A DNA stretch of 64,000 nucleotides from Rodentibacter caecimuris (GTDB lineage Bacteria; Pseudomonadota; Gammaproteobacteria; Enterobacterales; Pasteurellaceae): positions 29,884-93,883 of the forward strand of contig MLAA01000012.1 in the NCBI GenBank assembly GCA_001998905.1, given 5' to 3'. Shown piece by piece: positions 44,497-56,404 of the stretch. Both the position numbers and the translations under genes were made by a program. Position 1 is the first letter of the stretch; each line of letters begins with the position of its first letter. Below the pieces are notes generated by a model, which worked only from the letters and a program-made list of their open reading frames with translations, had not been told where the DNA came from and searched no databases.

Positions 44497-47121
44497 TTAT
44501 AAATTTTCTTTTAACCATTTCTCGGCAATGGTTAATGCCATATCTACTTTTTCCGGTTGAGTCCCTCCAGCCATAGCCATATCTGGGCGCCCACCGCCTT
44601 TCCCTCCAACTTGTTGAGCCATTAAATTAACCAGTTCGCCGGCTTTTACTTTTGAGATTAAGTCTCCAGTTACACCAACAATAAGATTTACTTTGTTATC
44701 AGATACTGATACAAATGAAATAATTCCTGAACCTAGTTGATTTTTTAAATCATCAACCATAATACGCAGTGATTTGGTTTCAACACCATCAAGCTTTTGT
44801 AGGACAATTGAAATTCCATTAATTTTGACTGCATTCTTTACTAGATCCGCACCAGTTTGCATTGCAGCTTTTTCTTTCCATTGCTGTAATTCTTTTTCTG
44901 TTCTTTTTACTTTTTCTTGAAGCTGTTGGATCTTTGTTACGAGAGAGACACTATCTGATTTCAAAAGTTCAGTGCTTTGCGTAATGATATCCTGTTGGCT
45001 GTTTAACCATTCAATTGCAGTTTCTCCTGTAATAGCTTCAATGCGACGAATACCAGCAGCAACGGCTGTTTCCGTAATAATTTTAAATAAACCGATATCG
45101 CCAGTATATTTAGCGTGGATACCACCGCATAATTCAATTGAAAAATCACCCATTGTCAATACACGAACTTGCTCTGCGTATTTTTCACCAAAAAGTGCCA
45201 TTGCCCCTTTCGTTTTGGCGGAGTCAATATCCATAATTTCTGTTTGAACGGGGTAGTTGGCACGAATTTTTTGATTGACCAGTTTTTCTATTTCAAATAA
45301 TTGGGCCTTATTTATTGCCTCAGGATGAGCAAAATCAAAACGTAGCGCAGTATCTGAGACCAATGAACCTTTCTGTACAACATGAGTTCCTAAGATTTGA
45401 CGGAGAGCTGCGTGTAATAAATGCGTTGCTGAGTGATTTAACGAAATTTTATGACGGCGTTCGTTATCTACTTGAGCATTGATCATTTGTCCAACCGAAA
45501 GTGTGCCTTCTTCGACTTTGCCGATATGCCCGATTGCTTGTCCGTATTTTTGTGTATCTTGTACAAGGAATATATTATTTTTAACTTGTAAACGTCCAGT
45601 ATCGCCAATTTGTCCGCCGGATTCGCCATAGAAAGGCGTATTTTCTAAAATTACAACGGCATTTTGTCCACTTGAAATTTGTTCTACTGATTTACCATTC
45701 TGAAATAGTGCAATGATTTTCGCGGTTGAAACGCATGTTGAGTAGCCTTCAAAGGTTGTTTCATTTTCAACACGGATGACATTGCTATAATCAATCCCAA
45801 ATTGGCTCGCTGATTGAGCTCGTAGGCGTTGTATTTCCATTTCTCGATTAAATCCGTCTTCATCAATACGAATATTTCTTTCTCTGCAGACATCAGCAGT
45901 TAAATCAAGAGGGAAACCGTAGGTATCATATAATTTAAACGCAACTTCACCAGATAAGATGTCGTTTTTTACTTGACTTAATGCGTCATCTAGCAAAGAA
46001 AGTCCGCGTTCAAGTGTGCGAGCAAACTGTTCTTCTTCTAAGCGTAATACTTTTTCCACTTCGGATTGTTTGTTTTTTACATCTTTGCCAGCCTCAGCCA
46101 TGACTTCAATTAATGTCGGAACCAGTTTGTAGAAGAACGTTTCTTTTGCACCTAATAAATGCCCGTGCCTTATCGCTCTACGGATAATACGGCGTAGTAC
46201 ATAACCGCGTCCTTCATTTGAAGGTAATACACCGTCTGCAATTAAATAAGCACAAGAACGAATATGATCAGCGATAACTCGTAAGGATTTGTTATTTAAG
46301 TCGGTAATGCCGACAATATTTGCTGTTGTAGCAATTAATTTTTGGAAAATATCAATTTCATAATTTGAATTAACATGTTGTAATACGGCAGCAATACGCT
46401 CTAATCCCATACCTGTATCAACAGATGGTTTTGGTAGTTTTTCCATTGTACCGTCGGCTTGGCGGTTAAATTGCATGAAAACGATATTCCAAATCTCGAT
46501 ATAACGATCGCCATCTTCTTCGTCTGAACCTGGTGGGCCGCCCCATATATGATCACCATGATCATAGAAAATTTCAGTACAAGGTCCGCAAGGACCGGTA
46601 TCTCCCATTTGCCAAAAATTGTCAGAAGCGTAAGGTGCTCCTTTATTATCTCCAATACGGATGATTCGTTCTGCAGGAACGCCAACTTCCTTATTCCAAA
46701 TATCGTAGGCTTCATTATCAGTTTCATAAACGGTTACCCAAAGTTTTTCCTGTGGTAATCCGAGCCATTTTGCAGAAGTTAAGTATTCCCAACCGAATAA
46801 GATCGCTTCTCTTTTAAAATAATCGCCAAAACTAAAATTTCCTAACATTTCAAAGAAAGTATGATGGCGTGCGGTATAACCCACATTTTCTAAATCATTG
46901 TGTTTTCCGCCAGCACGAACACAACGCTGAGAACTGGTTGCCCGGCTGTAAGAACGCTTATCTAGACCTAAAAACACTTCTTTAAATTGGTTCATTCCTG
47001 CGTTAGTGAACAACAAGGTTGGATCGTTTTCTGGTACCAAAGAACTACTTGGTACGATTTGATGTCCCTTGCTGTGGAAGAAATCCAAAAAAGACTGTCT
47101 GATTTCCGCTGTTGTTTTCAT
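44497..47121 (-). CDS. alaS: alanyl-tRNA synthetase
   Basis: An 874-residue class II synthetase. Motif segments [13 protein letters not shown] and [16 protein letters not shown] lie in the catalytic domain; the editing domain has [13 protein letters not shown] and CGGIHA; a coiled coil and a Gly-rich C-terminal domain ([15 protein letters not shown]) follow. Two adjacent ATG/TTG starts exist; the ATG at 47121 ([11 protein letters not shown]) fits the family. Confidence 0.98.
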   Translation of the reverse strand: MKTTAEIRQSFLDFFHSKGHQIVPSSSLVPENDPTLLFTNAGMNQFKEVFLGLDKRSYSRATSSQRCVRAGGKHNDLENVGYTARHHTFFEMLGNFSFGDYFKREAILFGWEYLTSAKWLGLPQEKLWVTVYETDNEAYDIWNKEVGVPAERIIRIGDNKGAPYASDNFWQMGDTGPCGPCTEIFYDHGDHIWGGPPGSDEEDGDRYIEIWNIVFMQFNRQADGTMEKLPKPSVDTGMGLERIAAVLQHVNSNYEIDIFQKLIATTANIVGITDLNNKSLRVIADHIRSCAYLIADGVLPSNEGRGYVLRRIIRRAIRHGHLLGAKETFFYKLVPTLIEVMAEAGKDVKNKQSEVEKVLRLEEEQFARTLERGLSLLDDALSQVKNDILSGEVAFKLYDTYGFPLDLTADVCRERNIRIDEDGFNREMEIQRLRAQSASQFGIDYSNVIRVENETTFEGYSTCVSTAKIIALFQNGKSVEQISSGQNAVVILENTPFYGESGGQIGDTGRLQVKNNIFLVQDTQKYGQAIGHIGKVEEGTLSVGQMINAQVDNERRHKISLNHSATHLLHAALRQILGTHVVQKGSLVSDTALRFDFAHPEAINKAQLFEIEKLVNQKIRANYPVQTEIMDIDSAKTKGAMALFGEKYAEQVRVLTMGDFSIELCGGIHAKYTGDIGLFKIITETAVAAGIRRIEAITGETAIEWLNSQQDIITQSTELLKSDSVSLVTKIQQLQEKVKRTEKELQQWKEKAAMQTGADLVKNAVKINGISIVLQKLDGVETKSLRIMVDDLKNQLGSGIISFVSVSDNKVNLIVGVTGDLISKVKAGELVNLMAQQVGGKGGGRPDMAMAGGTQPEKVDMALTIAEKWLKENL

Positions 47122-47225
47122 CAATAAAACCTTAATTTTATCATTTACGTAAAGTTTAAAAGCCCTCTATTCTGGCATACTTTTAGATTTTAGAGAACGG
47201 GTTTTTGCGAAAACTCCTAAAAATA

Positions 47226-47261
47226 AGACCGCACTTATAGTTTTTAGGAGAAGTGCGGTCT
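47226..47261 (-). terminator. USS inverted pair after uspA
   Basis: AGACCGCACTT (47226-47236) and AAGTGCGGTCT (47251-47261) form an 11-bp stem between the uspA stop and the alaS start. Confidence 0.65.
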
Positions 47262-47308
47262 AAATTAACAACTAAATATAAATATGAAAACTCTTAAAAT
47301 CAGATGAA

Positions 47309-47731
47309 TTAATCTCGTAGTGGCACCACTAGCATGTCAATTTGAATTGTATTCATTACTTGGCGTGTTGAAGACATCAGTTTGCTCCAAAAGTCTTGAT
47401 GATGTCCGGTAACTAAGAGATCTACATCGTATTGTTTTATTGCATCGGTAAGAACTTGCCCTAAATCACCGCTACCGCTTAGTTTTTCAGCAACAGGGTA
47501 GTCAGCATTATCTGCGAGTTCAACTAATGCTTTTTGGGTTTCTGACGAAATACGATCTTGCATAGAAGACATATTTATATCGATTAACCCGGTATAGAGA
47601 TCTGAGAAGTTTACATCAACGTGAATAATAGACAGTTTTGCTTCATTTCGTTTTGCTACGGCGACAGCTTTTTTTAACAAAAAGGTACTTTCATCAGAAA
47701 GATCTACGGCAACTAAAATATGTTTATACAT
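47309..47731 (-). CDS. uspA: universal stress protein A
   Basis: A 140-residue cytoplasmic protein of the UspA group ([44 protein letters not shown]). The C-terminal G-x2-G ATP-binding pattern of other Usp groups is absent, as in E. coli UspA and the known H. influenzae protein. A single-gene unit. Confidence 0.95.
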   Translation of the reverse strand: MYKHILVAVDLSDESTFLLKKAVAVAKRNEAKLSIIHVDVNFSDLYTGLIDINMSSMQDRISSETQKALVELADNADYPVAEKLSGSGDLGQVLTDAIKQYDVDLLVTGHHQDFWSKLMSSTRQVMNTIQIDMLVVPLRD

Positions 47732-47834
47732 AATCGACTCCTTATCTGATCGCTGGTTGAATTAATATTTAGCAGCATAGTAACATTATGAAAATTAAAA
47801 AAACCTGCTCCAGATCACACTTTTAAAATAAAAC

Positions 47835-49139
47835 TTAATTTTTTTTTGCATTTAACATCAATTCTTCGATATCTTGAATTTCTTTTGGCGCTGCTGCTGT
47901 CAAAATTTTATTTCCATAGTCGGTAATTAAGATATTATCTTCAATACGTACGCCGATACCTTTATATTGTGCTGGCACATTTGCATTTGGAGATATATAG
48001 ATGCCCGGTTCGACGGTTAATACCATACCGGCTTCAAGAATACGATCTCTGTCGGTGCCGTAGTTTCCAACATCATGCACATCAAGCCCAAGCCAATGTC
48101 CTAAACCGTGCATATAAAATTGGCAATATGCTTTTTCCTCTATAATTTTGTCGATATTGCCTTGTAAAATCCCCAGTTTAAGTAACCCTTCCACTTTTTT
48201 TCGTATAACTTGATCGTTTACTTTTTTTATTGAGCTTCCAATGACTAGGTTTTCAATCGCGTATTTTTGCACATCTAATACTAATTGGTAGATAGCTTTT
48301 TGAGCTTGGCTGAATTTTCCGCTAACGGGAAAGGTTCGAGTAATATCACCAGCATATGTTGCAAATTCAGCTCCTGCATCTATTAGTACTAATTCACCTT
48401 CCTTAAGAGGTTGATCGTTTTCGGTATAGTGTAGGATACAGGCATTTTCACCACCCGCTATAATACTGTTATAGGCTGGAAAACGAGCACCGAAGCGGTT
48501 AAATTCATATAAAATTTCACTTTCTATTTCATATTCGAAGCGATTTGGGCGAACTTCTTGCATTGCTTTTATATGACCAAATGCGGAAATTTGTGCTGCT
48601 TGTTGTAGTAACCGAATTTCATGATGAGATTTAATTAAGCGCATTTCACTTAAAATCGGACGCCAGTCTAAAATTTGATTAAATCGGAGGGCGCTTTTTT
48701 TTAGGAGGTCATCTCCCCATAAGTGGATTGTGTGAACATGGTAAAGTGCGGTCAATTTTCTCGTTATTTCAGGGAATAAGGTTGAGAAGTCATCGATGGA
48801 ATAGGCTTGATCAACCTCTAATTTATTCGGTGCCTCTTCTATGCCTAAACGTTTTCCGTTCCATATTTCTAATAATGTGTTCTTAGGGCGGAGGAAAAGA
48901 ATACTGTGCTGTTCTTGATCCGTTTTTATGAGTAGTAGTGCGGAGTCAGGCTCATTAAATCCAGTTAAATACCAAAAATTACTATCTTGTCGAAAAGGGT
49001 AGTAACAGTCATTATTACGACGTTTTTCTTTTTCGGAAAATAATAATAATGCTGAATTGTTTTGCATTTGGCTTAAGACTTTTTGTCTTCTGTGAAGGAA
49101 TTCTTCTTTTGGTAGAGCGGGTAGATAAGCAAGATCCAT
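47835..49139 (-). CDS. pepP: Xaa-Pro aminopeptidase
   Basis: A 434-residue metalloprotease that removes N-terminal residues preceding proline. An N-terminal domain (FSEKEKRRNNDCYYPFRQDSNFWYLTGF) is followed by the pita-bread fold with metal ligands in LIDAGAEFATYAGDITRTFP, the His of HGLGHWLGLDVHD and VLTVEPGIY. The ATG at 49139 has AAGGAG upstream; the longer frame would overlap ygfB. Confidence 0.96.
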   Translation of the reverse strand: MDLAYLPALPKEEFLHRRQKVLSQMQNNSALLLFSEKEKRRNNDCYYPFRQDSNFWYLTGFNEPDSALLLIKTDQEQHSILFLRPKNTLLEIWNGKRLGIEEAPNKLEVDQAYSIDDFSTLFPEITRKLTALYHVHTIHLWGDDLLKKSALRFNQILDWRPILSEMRLIKSHHEIRLLQQAAQISAFGHIKAMQEVRPNRFEYEIESEILYEFNRFGARFPAYNSIIAGGENACILHYTENDQPLKEGELVLIDAGAEFATYAGDITRTFPVSGKFSQAQKAIYQLVLDVQKYAIENLVIGSSIKKVNDQVIRKKVEGLLKLGILQGNIDKIIEEKAYCQFYMHGLGHWLGLDVHDVGNYGTDRDRILEAGMVLTVEPGIYISPNANVPAQYKGIGVRIEDNILITDYGNKILTAAAPKEIQDIEELMLNAKKN

Positions 49140-49158
49140 AATTTTCACTCCTTTTGAG

Positions 49159-49716
49159 TTAGTGCAAGGTTTTTTTCGTTGAGGTTGAGGTAGGTCGATG
49201 AAAATGAGTATAGAATAATGTGGCAATAGTTCTGACATATTCGCTGATTTCTTCCAATGCTTCTTCTAATTCCTCTTGATCATCATTTTCATCATAGCCG
49301 AGTTGTGCAATTTCTTGTAAATCGTTTAATGCTTCAGCGATTTCATTTTGTTCTTTATCTAATTGGTGCTGAGCTAATCCTATACCAAGTAAAAAATGGT
49401 TGGTCCAGTCAGATAAACTATCGGCATAATCAAATACGTTTTTATTCTGTACTAGCCCTAATTCAAAGTTAAAACCTTCGATATCCGAAAGCTGAGCTGA
49501 TATATGTTGGTAGAGCTTCTTGATTTGGTTTAGTAAGTCAGTCGGATAAGCATGATTATCATTAGTGAATTGGAATAATAAGGGTTGCCAACTTTGATCT
49601 TGTATGCCGCCGCAAATTAAACCGCTTAGAAAACCATGTAGATCACTAAAAGAAAGCGTTATTTCGGCTTGTTTGAGTTGGGGGCTGATTGTTGAATAAT
49701 AAGATGATAAAGACAT
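49159..49716 (-). CDS. ygfB: UPF0149/YgfB family protein
   Basis: A 185-residue protein of the YgfB family ([39 protein letters not shown]). The molecular function is not established. It has an acidic C-terminal half rich in Glu and Asp. It lies 19 bp before pepP in the order known from many gammaproteobacteria. Confidence 0.92.
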   Translation of the reverse strand: MSLSSYYSTISPQLKQAEITLSFSDLHGFLSGLICGGIQDQSWQPLLFQFTNDNHAYPTDLLNQIKKLYQHISAQLSDIEGFNFELGLVQNKNVFDYADSLSDWTNHFLLGIGLAQHQLDKEQNEIAEALNDLQEIAQLGYDENDDQEELEEALEEISEYVRTIATLFYTHFHRPTSTSTKKTLH

Positions 49717-49849
49717 ATTTTGTTCCTAATGACGTTTTTAGTTAGTCTATCATTGTTCTGATTATACAACCACCAAACGACAACAAATTTTATGACGAAT
49801 TATTTTCCCTATGGCATAATGGCTAAAAATTTTTCAGACCGAGGGAAAT

Positions 49850-50146
49850 ATGTCATCAAAACTCGTTGAAATTTTAATATTAGGGCAAGTTTTACGCCTT
49901 AATGTGCCGGTTGAGCAAGAGGAGTCTCTACGCCAAGCTGCGAGAAATCTAGAATCGCAAGTCGCAGAAGTGAAAGAACGCACAAAGTTATTACAATTAG
50001 ACCGAGTATTATCTATTGTTGCGCTCAATTTAAGTTTTGAATTGATGCAGCAAAAAAATAAGAATGAACAAATTGAAAATGTATTAAAAACACGCATTCA
50101 GCAATTGGATCATTCTTTAGAAAGTATTTTATCGACAAAAGTATAA
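49850..50146 (+). CDS. zapA: cell division protein ZapA
   Basis: A 98-residue protein that bundles FtsZ filaments. The N-terminal VEILILGQVLRLNVP is the FtsZ-binding globular part and the C-terminal half is a coiled coil. It is divergent from ygfB and lies upstream of 6S RNA and ygfA, a conserved neighbourhood. Confidence 0.94.
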   Translation: MSSKLVEILILGQVLRLNVPVEQEESLRQAARNLESQVAEVKERTKLLQLDRVLSIVALNLSFELMQQKNKNEQIENVLKTRIQQLDHSLESILSTKV

Positions 50147-50221
50147 AATATCGTCGGGTAAATAAAATTCATAAATAAACGCTAGTCAATCAGAAAAATT
50201 TCCGCTAGTATTAGTTAACAG

Positions 50222-50413
50222 ATTTCCTGGGGTGATCGCCAGTGAGTTATGTCCCTGAGCCGATATCTAAAATCCTATGAATCGGTTTCCTGTCATTGGT
50301 GTGTAAGCTTAACCATATTTATATGGGCTAAGAAACCTAAAAATGATTATAACTGATTCCCTTGAACCGTCGGGTTCAAGGACTACTACTCGCAACGACA
50401 CCCTGGGGTCTTC
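50222..50413 (+). ncRNA. ssrS: 6S RNA
   Basis: About 192 nt between zapA and ygfA. The ends ATTTCCTGGGGTGAT and CACCCTGGGG can pair as the terminal stem; the conserved TCCCTGAGCCGATAT core and the CTTGAACC-GGGTTCAAGG hairpin match the E. coli 6S RNA layout. It binds sigma-70 RNA polymerase in stationary phase. Exact ends are estimated to within a few bases. Confidence 0.9.
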
Positions 50414-50419
50414 AAATCC

Positions 50420-50986
50420 ATGAATATTAAAGCCCAACGTCATCAACTTCGTAACCAAATTCGTAAAACTCGTTTAAATTTAACTGCATTTCAACAACAG
50501 AAAGCAGAAAATGCTATTACTGAACAGGCTTTACAACTTATTTATCAAGAGCAGGCACAAAATATAGCTCTTTATGTTTCCTTTGATGGGGAAATCTCGA
50601 CAAAAAAATTAATACATAGTCTATGGACATTGAAAAAAAATATTTATCTTCCTGTCCTCCATCCTTTTTGTGAACATCACTTACTGTTTCTTGAGTATCA
50701 AGCCAATACGCCAATGAAGCGAAATAGATTTGGTATTTTGGAACCTAAATTGAATGTTTTAAATATTCTTCCTTTGAATCAACTCGATATTTTATTTACA
50801 CCTCTTGTTGCTTTTGATAAACAAGGAAATCGACTTGGAATGGGTGGTGGTTTTTATGATCGCACTTTACAGAACTGGCCGTGTAAAGATTTTATTCCAG
50901 TCGGGCTTGCGCACCAATGTCAACAAGTTGAACAGCTACCAATAGAACATTGGGATATCCCACTTGCTAAAATTTTAGTGGGATAG
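50420..50986 (+). CDS. ygfA: 5-formyltetrahydrofolate cyclo-ligase
   Basis: A 188-residue enzyme converting 5-formyl-THF to methenyl-THF with ATP. The signature DKQGNRLGMGGGFYDRTL is intact. It begins only 6 bp after 6S RNA and is probably read through from the same promoter, as in E. coli. Confidence 0.95.
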   Translation: MNIKAQRHQLRNQIRKTRLNLTAFQQQKAENAITEQALQLIYQEQAQNIALYVSFDGEISTKKLIHSLWTLKKNIYLPVLHPFCEHHLLFLEYQANTPMKRNRFGILEPKLNVLNILPLNQLDILFTPLVAFDKQGNRLGMGGGFYDRTLQNWPCKDFIPVGLAHQCQQVEQLPIEHWDIPLAKILVG

Positions 50987-51137
50987 CCTATTAGTAAAAG
51001 GTCGAATCTATCATAAATAAAAAATTGATAGGGAAAACTGTTTAAAAGCTTGAAATTTTCAAAAATAAGCTTATTTAGTATTTTGTGAAGGACAAGGTTA
51101 AATTGTCATTGGTGTAATAAATTAGAGGAAATAAGAA

Positions 51138-53708
51138 ATGAATATAGATAAATTCACAACTAAATTTCAACAAGCTTTGAGTGAAGCACAATCTCTCGCA
51201 TTAGGTAAAGATAATCAATTTATTGAACCGATTCATTTAATGGTTGCTCTTTTGAATCAACAAGACGGCTCTATCGCTTCTATTCTCACTACAAGTGGGG
51301 CTAATGTTACGTTATTGCATAATGAACTCAGAAACGAACTCAATAAATTACCACAGGTTTCTGGTAATGGCGGAGATTTACAACTCTCTCGCTCATTGAT
51401 TAACTTATTGAATATATGCGATAAATTAGCGCAACAACGACAAGATAAATTTATTTCGTCGGAGCTTTTTTTACTTGCAGCATTAGAAGATAAAGGGGGA
51501 TTAAGTGAAATCTTGAAAAAGGGTGGTGTAAAAAAAGACAGTGTATATCAAGCCGTAGAACAGGTGAGGGGAGGGCAGAACGTGAATGATCAAAATGCGG
51601 AAGAAACCCGCCAAGCGTTAGAAAAATATACAATAGATTTAACTGCAAGAGCAGAGAGCGGAAAATTAGATCCGGTTATTGGACGAGATGAAGAAATTCG
51701 CCGTACTATTCAAGTCTTACAACGGAGAACTAAGAATAACCCTGTATTAATTGGCGAACCTGGTGTTGGGAAAACTGCTATTGTGGAAGGGTTAGCACAG
51801 AGAATTGTTAATGGCGAAGTACCCGAAGGGTTAAAAAATAAACGAGTTCTTTCCTTGGATATGGGCGCACTAATTGCTGGTGCGAAATACCGCGGTGAAT
51901 TTGAAGAACGCTTAAAAGCGGTACTTAATGAACTAGCAAGAGAAGAAGGTCGGGTTATTTTATTTATTGATGAAATTCATACAATGGTTGGCGCGGGAAA
52001 AACTGACGGAGCAATGGATGCGGGTAACTTGTTGAAACCAAGCCTAGCTCGGGGTGAATTGCATTGTGTTGGCGCGACAACATTAGACGAATATCGCCAA
52101 TATATCGAAAAAGATGCGGCTTTAGAACGTCGTTTCCAAAAAGTTTTTGTCGGTGAACCGAGTGTAGAAGATACTATTGCTATTTTGCGGGGGTTAAAAG
52201 AACGTTATGAAATACATCATCATGTTCAAATTACCGATCCTGCAATTGTTGCTGCTGCAACGTTGTCTCATCGTTATATTTCTGATCGTCAATTACCAGA
52301 TAAAGCGATTGACTTGATTGACGAAGCGGCATCTAGCATTCGTATGGAAATAGATAGTAAGCCTCAGCCTCTAGATCGTTTAGAACGTCGAATTATTCAG
52401 TTGAAACTGGAGCAGCAAGCATTACAGAAAGAGAATGATGAAGCAAGCCGTAAGCGTTTGGAAATGTTAGAAAAAGAATTAAGCAGTAGAGAACGAGAGT
52501 ACGCTGAACTTGAAGAAATTTGGAAAAGTGAAAAAGCTGCCCTTTCTGGTACTCAACATATTAAATCCGAATTAGATAATGCCAGAACTCAAATGGAGCA
52601 AGCTCGTCGAGTTGGAGATTTGAGTAAAATGTCCGAATTACAATATGGACGAATTCCTGAATTGGAAAAGCAACTTGCTCAAGCAGAGCTCTCTGAGGGA
52701 AAAGAAATGACTTTATTGCGTTATCGAGTAACAGACGGAGAAATTGCTGAAGTACTTTCTCGGGCAACAGGTATCCCGGTTGCTAAAATGATGGAAGGTG
52801 AAAAAGAGAAACTATTGCGTATGGAGCAAGAGCTTCATAAGCGTGTTATTGGTCAAAAAGAAGCCGTAGAGGCTGTAGCAAATGCGATTCGTCGTAGTCG
52901 AGCAGGCCTTTCTGATCCAAATCGTCCGATAGGTTCGTTTTTATTCCTTGGACCGACGGGGGTTGGTAAAACCGAATTATGTAAAACATTAGCGAACTTT
53001 ATGTTTGATGATGAAAATGCGATGGTTCGGATTGATATGTCAGAGTTTATGGAAAAACATAGCGTATCTCGTTTAGTCGGTGCACCTCCAGGCTATGTTG
53101 GTTATGAAGAAGGTGGATATTTAACGGAAGCGGTTCGCCGCCGCCCATATTCGGTGATATTGTTAGACGAAGTGGAAAAAGCACATAGCGATGTATTTAA
53201 TATTTTGTTACAAGTGCTTGATGATGGTCGTTTAACTGACGGGCAAGGTCGTACGGTAGATTTTCGTAATACTGTTGTGATTATGACATCTAATCTAGGC
53301 TCTCATTTGATTCAAGAAAATCAAAGCTTAGATTATGAGGGAATGAAAGAGTTAGTGATGTCTGTTGTCAACCAACATTTCCGTCCGGAATTCATTAACC
53401 GGATTGACGAAACTGTAGTATTTCATCCATTAGCGAAAGAGAATATTCGAGCCATTGCGAGTATTCAGCTTCAACGTTTGATTAAACGTATGGAAATGCA
53501 TGGTTATCAATTACAGTTTAGTGATGTTGCATTAAACTTTATTGCTGAAATTGGCTATGATCCGATTTATGGGGCAAGACCTCTGAAACGAGCTATTCAA
53601 CAGGAAATTGAGAATCCGTTAGCACAACAAATTTTATCTGGCAAACTATTACCTGGTAAGATTGTTAATGTGGATTATGCCAATGGACATATTGTTGCTA
53701 ACCAGTAA
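51138..53708 (+). CDS. clpB: protein disaggregase ClpB
   Basis: An 856-residue AAA+ chaperone that rescues aggregated proteins with DnaK. The N-terminal double Clp repeat, first ATPase domain ([13 protein letters not shown]), middle coiled-coil propeller (about residues 405-520) and second ATPase domain ([25 protein letters not shown]) are all present. CTTGAAA at 51049-51055 could be a sigma-32 -35 box, but the -10 is weak. Confidence 0.97.
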   Translation: MNIDKFTTKFQQALSEAQSLALGKDNQFIEPIHLMVALLNQQDGSIASILTTSGANVTLLHNELRNELNKLPQVSGNGGDLQLSRSLINLLNICDKLAQQRQDKFISSELFLLAALEDKGGLSEILKKGGVKKDSVYQAVEQVRGGQNVNDQNAEETRQALEKYTIDLTARAESGKLDPVIGRDEEIRRTIQVLQRRTKNNPVLIGEPGVGKTAIVEGLAQRIVNGEVPEGLKNKRVLSLDMGALIAGAKYRGEFEERLKAVLNELAREEGRVILFIDEIHTMVGAGKTDGAMDAGNLLKPSLARGELHCVGATTLDEYRQYIEKDAALERRFQKVFVGEPSVEDTIAILRGLKERYEIHHHVQITDPAIVAAATLSHRYISDRQLPDKAIDLIDEAASSIRMEIDSKPQPLDRLERRIIQLKLEQQALQKENDEASRKRLEMLEKELSSREREYAELEEIWKSEKAALSGTQHIKSELDNARTQMEQARRVGDLSKMSELQYGRIPELEKQLAQAELSEGKEMTLLRYRVTDGEIAEVLSRATGIPVAKMMEGEKEKLLRMEQELHKRVIGQKEAVEAVANAIRRSRAGLSDPNRPIGSFLFLGPTGVGKTELCKTLANFMFDDENAMVRIDMSEFMEKHSVSRLVGAPPGYVGYEEGGYLTEAVRRRPYSVILLDEVEKAHSDVFNILLQVLDDGRLTDGQGRTVDFRNTVVIMTSNLGSHLIQENQSLDYEGMKELVMSVVNQHFRPEFINRIDETVVFHPLAKENIRAIASIQLQRLIKRMEMHGYQLQFSDVALNFIAEIGYDPIYGARPLKRAIQQEIENPLAQQILSGKLLPGKIVNVDYANGHIVANQ

Positions 53709-53715
53709 TTAGGTG

Positions 53716-53748
53716 ATAAAGACGGGTCATGTGTTGCCCCGTCTTTAT
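53716..53748 (+). terminator. hairpin terminator after clpB
   Basis: ATAAAGACGGG (53716-53726) and CCCGTCTTTAT (53738-53748) form an 11-bp stem eight bases after the clpB stop. Confidence 0.72.
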
Positions 53749-54002
53749 AGTCTTAATATTGAATATGATCAATGGTGGAATATTTAAGCAGCATTGAGTC
53801 AAAGAATAATTGATGATTTGTAGACTATGCTGGTAGCCCAGTTGATAACATATTTAATTTAATTAGAAAGAAAAAGCTTTTATTCCAAATTAAAATAAAT
53901 TAGGTTAGAGGCATCGGCGTAGTGAACTCTATCTATTCCAGACTTTTGTGCATTAGTTATATAATGTCGAAAAATATCGCCAAATTTGACCGCACTTTAT
54001 CA

Positions 54003-54779
54003 TTAAAACCCAATAGCAAAGTTAATTGGAATACTTAAATCACCGGGCATTCCCACGGGTTTTGGACCTACGGATCTTGCATTTTTTACTGCTTGAATCG
54101 CTGCCTGATCAAGACTCTCTTCTCCAGAAGATTTTATTACTTGAATTGAGGATAACACACCCTCGGCCGAAATATTAAATGTAACAGTAACAATTCCTTG
54201 TTTACGCATCATTTTTGCTCTGATCGGGTAACGTTTATGGCGTTCTATTTCTTTACGGATAGCTGAACGATAATTAGCTATTTCGTTAGCATTACCGCTA
54301 TTATCAACAGCGTTGTTGCTTACTGACGCACCAGTTCCTAATGCTTTAGAATTATTTTTTGCCACGGAGTTAATATCGCGATCTCCGATCACTAAATCCT
54401 GCCTTAGCGGTTTATGGTTTTCTTGTCGTTTTACCATTTTTTCTTTAGGTTTTAGCTTTTGTTTTGGTTTTTCCGGTTCTATTTGTTTCGGTTTTCCCGG
54501 TTCCTTTTTAACTATTTCCTGCTTTTTGGTTGGATCGGCGACAATTTCTTGTTTTTCTTGTTCGATGATTTTTTCCACTTCTGGTTCGGGTTCAGGCGAA
54601 TTTTCTTCGATTCTCATTCCCTGCAACATTTCCATTGAAATATATGTTGATACTTCACCTACAATTTCTTTTTGCCCGTTGTTATTCGGCAGATACCATA
54701 TTTTCAAAATCGCACCTAAAATTGCACAGTGAATTGAGATGGAAATCAGCAAACTGACTAATGAACGTTTGGTCTGCAT
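54003..54779 (-). CDS. tonB: energy transducer TonB
   Basis: A 258-residue periplasm-spanning protein. The N-terminal anchor (residues 8-29) is followed by an acidic and Pro/Lys-rich spacer (EPEPEVEKI, KPKQIEPEKPKQKLKPKEK) and a C-terminal domain (YPIRAKMMRKQGIVTVTFNISAEG). It couples the proton gradient via ExbBD to outer-membrane iron transporters. It lies 9 bp after exbD. Confidence 0.95.
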   Translation of the reverse strand: MQTKRSLVSLLISISIHCAILGAILKIWYLPNNNGQKEIVGEVSTYISMEMLQGMRIEENSPEPEPEVEKIIEQEKQEIVADPTKKQEIVKKEPGKPKQIEPEKPKQKLKPKEKMVKRQENHKPLRQDLVIGDRDINSVAKNNSKALGTGASVSNNAVDNSGNANEIANYRSAIRKEIERHKRYPIRAKMMRKQGIVTVTFNISAEGVLSSIQVIKSSGEESLDQAAIQAVKNARSVGPKPVGMPGDLSIPINFAIGF

Positions 54780-54788
54780 TGTTTTTCC

Positions 54789-55214
54789 TTATGGTTGGGA
54801 AGAGGATAATTCATTGTTTTTTAGCGATTGTTCGGTTGTTCCTTTCATTGCTACGATTGAAACATTTTTAATATCATTTTTAGCTAGAATATCAGTGATT
54901 GATACAAAATCTTGAAATTTTGTTTCCGCATCAATTTTTAGGGTAACCTTTTGTGCTTTATCCCAACCTGCTATCTCCTGTTCGAGTAGATCGCTAGTTG
55001 TTGGCTTATCATTAAAGAAAAATTCACCATTTGATGTGATGGTTAGTAATTTAGCCAGATCATCCGATTTAAAGGCTACAGTTGTGCTAGCTTTTGGGAC
55101 GTTTACTTGAATTTTCCCCTGAGAAATAAAGGAAGCTGTAATTAGTACAACGGCTAATAGAACCAGCATAATATCAATAAATGGAATAATATTGATCTCA
55201 TCAAATTTTTTCAC
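54789..55214 (-). CDS. exbD: biopolymer transport protein ExbD
   Basis: A 141-residue inner-membrane protein with one helix carrying the key Asp in [18 protein letters not shown]. The periplasmic domain has the usual length. Partner of ExbB and TonB; starts 3 bp after exbB. Confidence 0.96.
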   Translation of the reverse strand: MKKFDEINIIPFIDIMLVLLAVVLITASFISQGKIQVNVPKASTTVAFKSDDLAKLLTITSNGEFFFNDKPTTSDLLEQEIAGWDKAQKVTLKIDAETKFQDFVSITDILAKNDIKNVSIVAMKGTTEQSLKNNELSSSQP

Positions 55215-55217
55215 TGT

Positions 55218-55670
55218 TTATTCCTTATCTTTTTGAGCGTTTAGTACTTTCCATTTTAGACGGTTGACTTCGACTTTACGTCCTAAACCGTTGTAGAAAA
55301 TCATTGACGGAATCGCGACTAAAATACCTAAAGCAGTTGCCTTCAGCGCTAAAGATAGATGCATCATAATTGCGCCGGCATCAACATCACCGCTACCTTG
55401 TCCAATTTGGTAAAATGTTAATAGGATACCGATAACCGTACCTAGTAAGCCAACGTAAGGGGCATTAGCACCAATAGTAGAAATCGTGGTCATATTACGA
55501 TTGAGGTCTATTTCCAGAGCGTGGATCGTTGAATAGTCGTTCACATTAACTGCGCGTAGGAAGAAATAGCGTTCAATGACCATAGTTAACATAATAATGC
55601 TCATTAAAAGAAGTAATCCTATAATAATGTGATCGCTATACTGTTGTAGAAAATCAAAAAATTGAGACAT
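55218..55670 (-). CDS. exbB: biopolymer transport protein ExbB
   Basis: A 150-residue MotA/TolQ/ExbB family protein with three membrane helices. Segments [25 protein letters not shown] and [18 protein letters not shown] are characteristic. It is the short Pasteurellaceae form. First gene of exbB-exbD-tonB; a possible Fur box lies upstream at 55699-55714. Confidence 0.95.
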   Translation of the reverse strand: MSQFFDFLQQYSDHIIIGLLLLMSIIMLTMVIERYFFLRAVNVNDYSTIHALEIDLNRNMTTISTIGANAPYVGLLGTVIGILLTFYQIGQGSGDVDAGAIMMHLSLALKATALGILVAIPSMIFYNGLGRKVEVNRLKWKVLNAQKDKE

Positions 55671-55698
55671 ATTATTATCCTTAAAAAGTTTGTTAATT

Positions 55699-55714
55699 GA
55701 GAATGAATTTCAAT
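55699..55714 (-). promoter_or_regulatory. possible Fur box upstream of exbB
   Basis: ATTGAAATTCATTCTC on the minus strand matches the Fur core AATGATAATCATTATC at 12 of 16 positions and lies 29 bp before exbB. Iron regulation of this operon is expected from the family; the site itself is weak. Confidence 0.35.
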
Positions 55715-55782
55715 TCGGTCGCGGATTGTAGCAAATGAAAGGATAAGGGTAAATATAAAAAGAAGTAAATTCTGCTCTTTTG

Positions 55783-55826
55783 ACCGCACTTTTGTAGGAT
55801 ATTTATCCTCACTTCAAAAGTGCGGT
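55783..55826 (-). terminator. USS inverted pair after bcp
   Basis: ACCGCACTTTTG (55783-55794) and CAAAAGTGCGGT (55815-55826) form a 12-bp stem seven bases beyond the bcp stop. Confidence 0.65.
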
Positions 55827-55832
55827 TATATT

Positions 55833-56300
55833 TTAGAGAGAAGATAAATAATCTAGAACAATTTGATGATGGTTGGTTGTTTTGAATTTATCGAAAATAT
55901 GTAAGATTTTTCCTTGTTCGTCTAATAAGAAACTAATTCGGTGAATACCGTCGAAAGTTTTGCCCATAAATTTTTTCTCTCCCCATACACCAAATTGTGT
56001 TGCGACTTGGTGATTTTCATCAGATAGTAAAATAAAATTTAACGACTTTTTTTCGGAAAATTGGGCTAGTTTTTTCGGTGTATCCGGACTGATTCCAATC
56101 ACGGCTACACCGAGTTTTGCGAATTCGTTTCTGTTCTCTTGTAAATGACAGGCTTGCGTTGTACAGCCTGGAGTAAGTGCTTTCGGATAGAAATAAATCA
56201 GTGTTTTTTGTCCTTTAAATTGAGAAAGGGAAACTGGAACATTATTTTGATTGAATAATGTGAAGGTAGGGGCGAGATCACCAATTTTTAGTTGAGTCAT
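55833..56300 (-). CDS. bcp: thiol peroxidase Bcp (peroxiredoxin Q)
   Basis: A 155-residue peroxiredoxin with the peroxidatic Cys in ALTPGCTTQACHLQ and a second Cys five residues later. It reduces hydroperoxides using thioredoxin. Divergent from dapA. Confidence 0.93.
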   Translation of the reverse strand: MTQLKIGDLAPTFTLFNQNNVPVSLSQFKGQKTLIYFYPKALTPGCTTQACHLQENRNEFAKLGVAVIGISPDTPKKLAQFSEKKSLNFILLSDENHQVATQFGVWGEKKFMGKTFDGIHRISFLLDEQGKILHIFDKFKTTNHHQIVLDYLSSL

Positions 56301-56404
56301 AAAAATTTCCTGAAAATAAAAAAATTGTTTGCAAATTGGTACTATTTTAGCGATCCTAATCGAGTTTTTTCAAATAGAATTTATGCATTCACAATGGAGG
56401 TTTT

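Noticed and set aside
51049..51086. Sigma-32 heat-shock promoter for clpB
   Set aside because: CTTGAAA is a good -35 box, but the sequence 14 bp downstream (CTTATTTA) is a poor match to CCCCATNT, so I left it out of the feature list as unproven.
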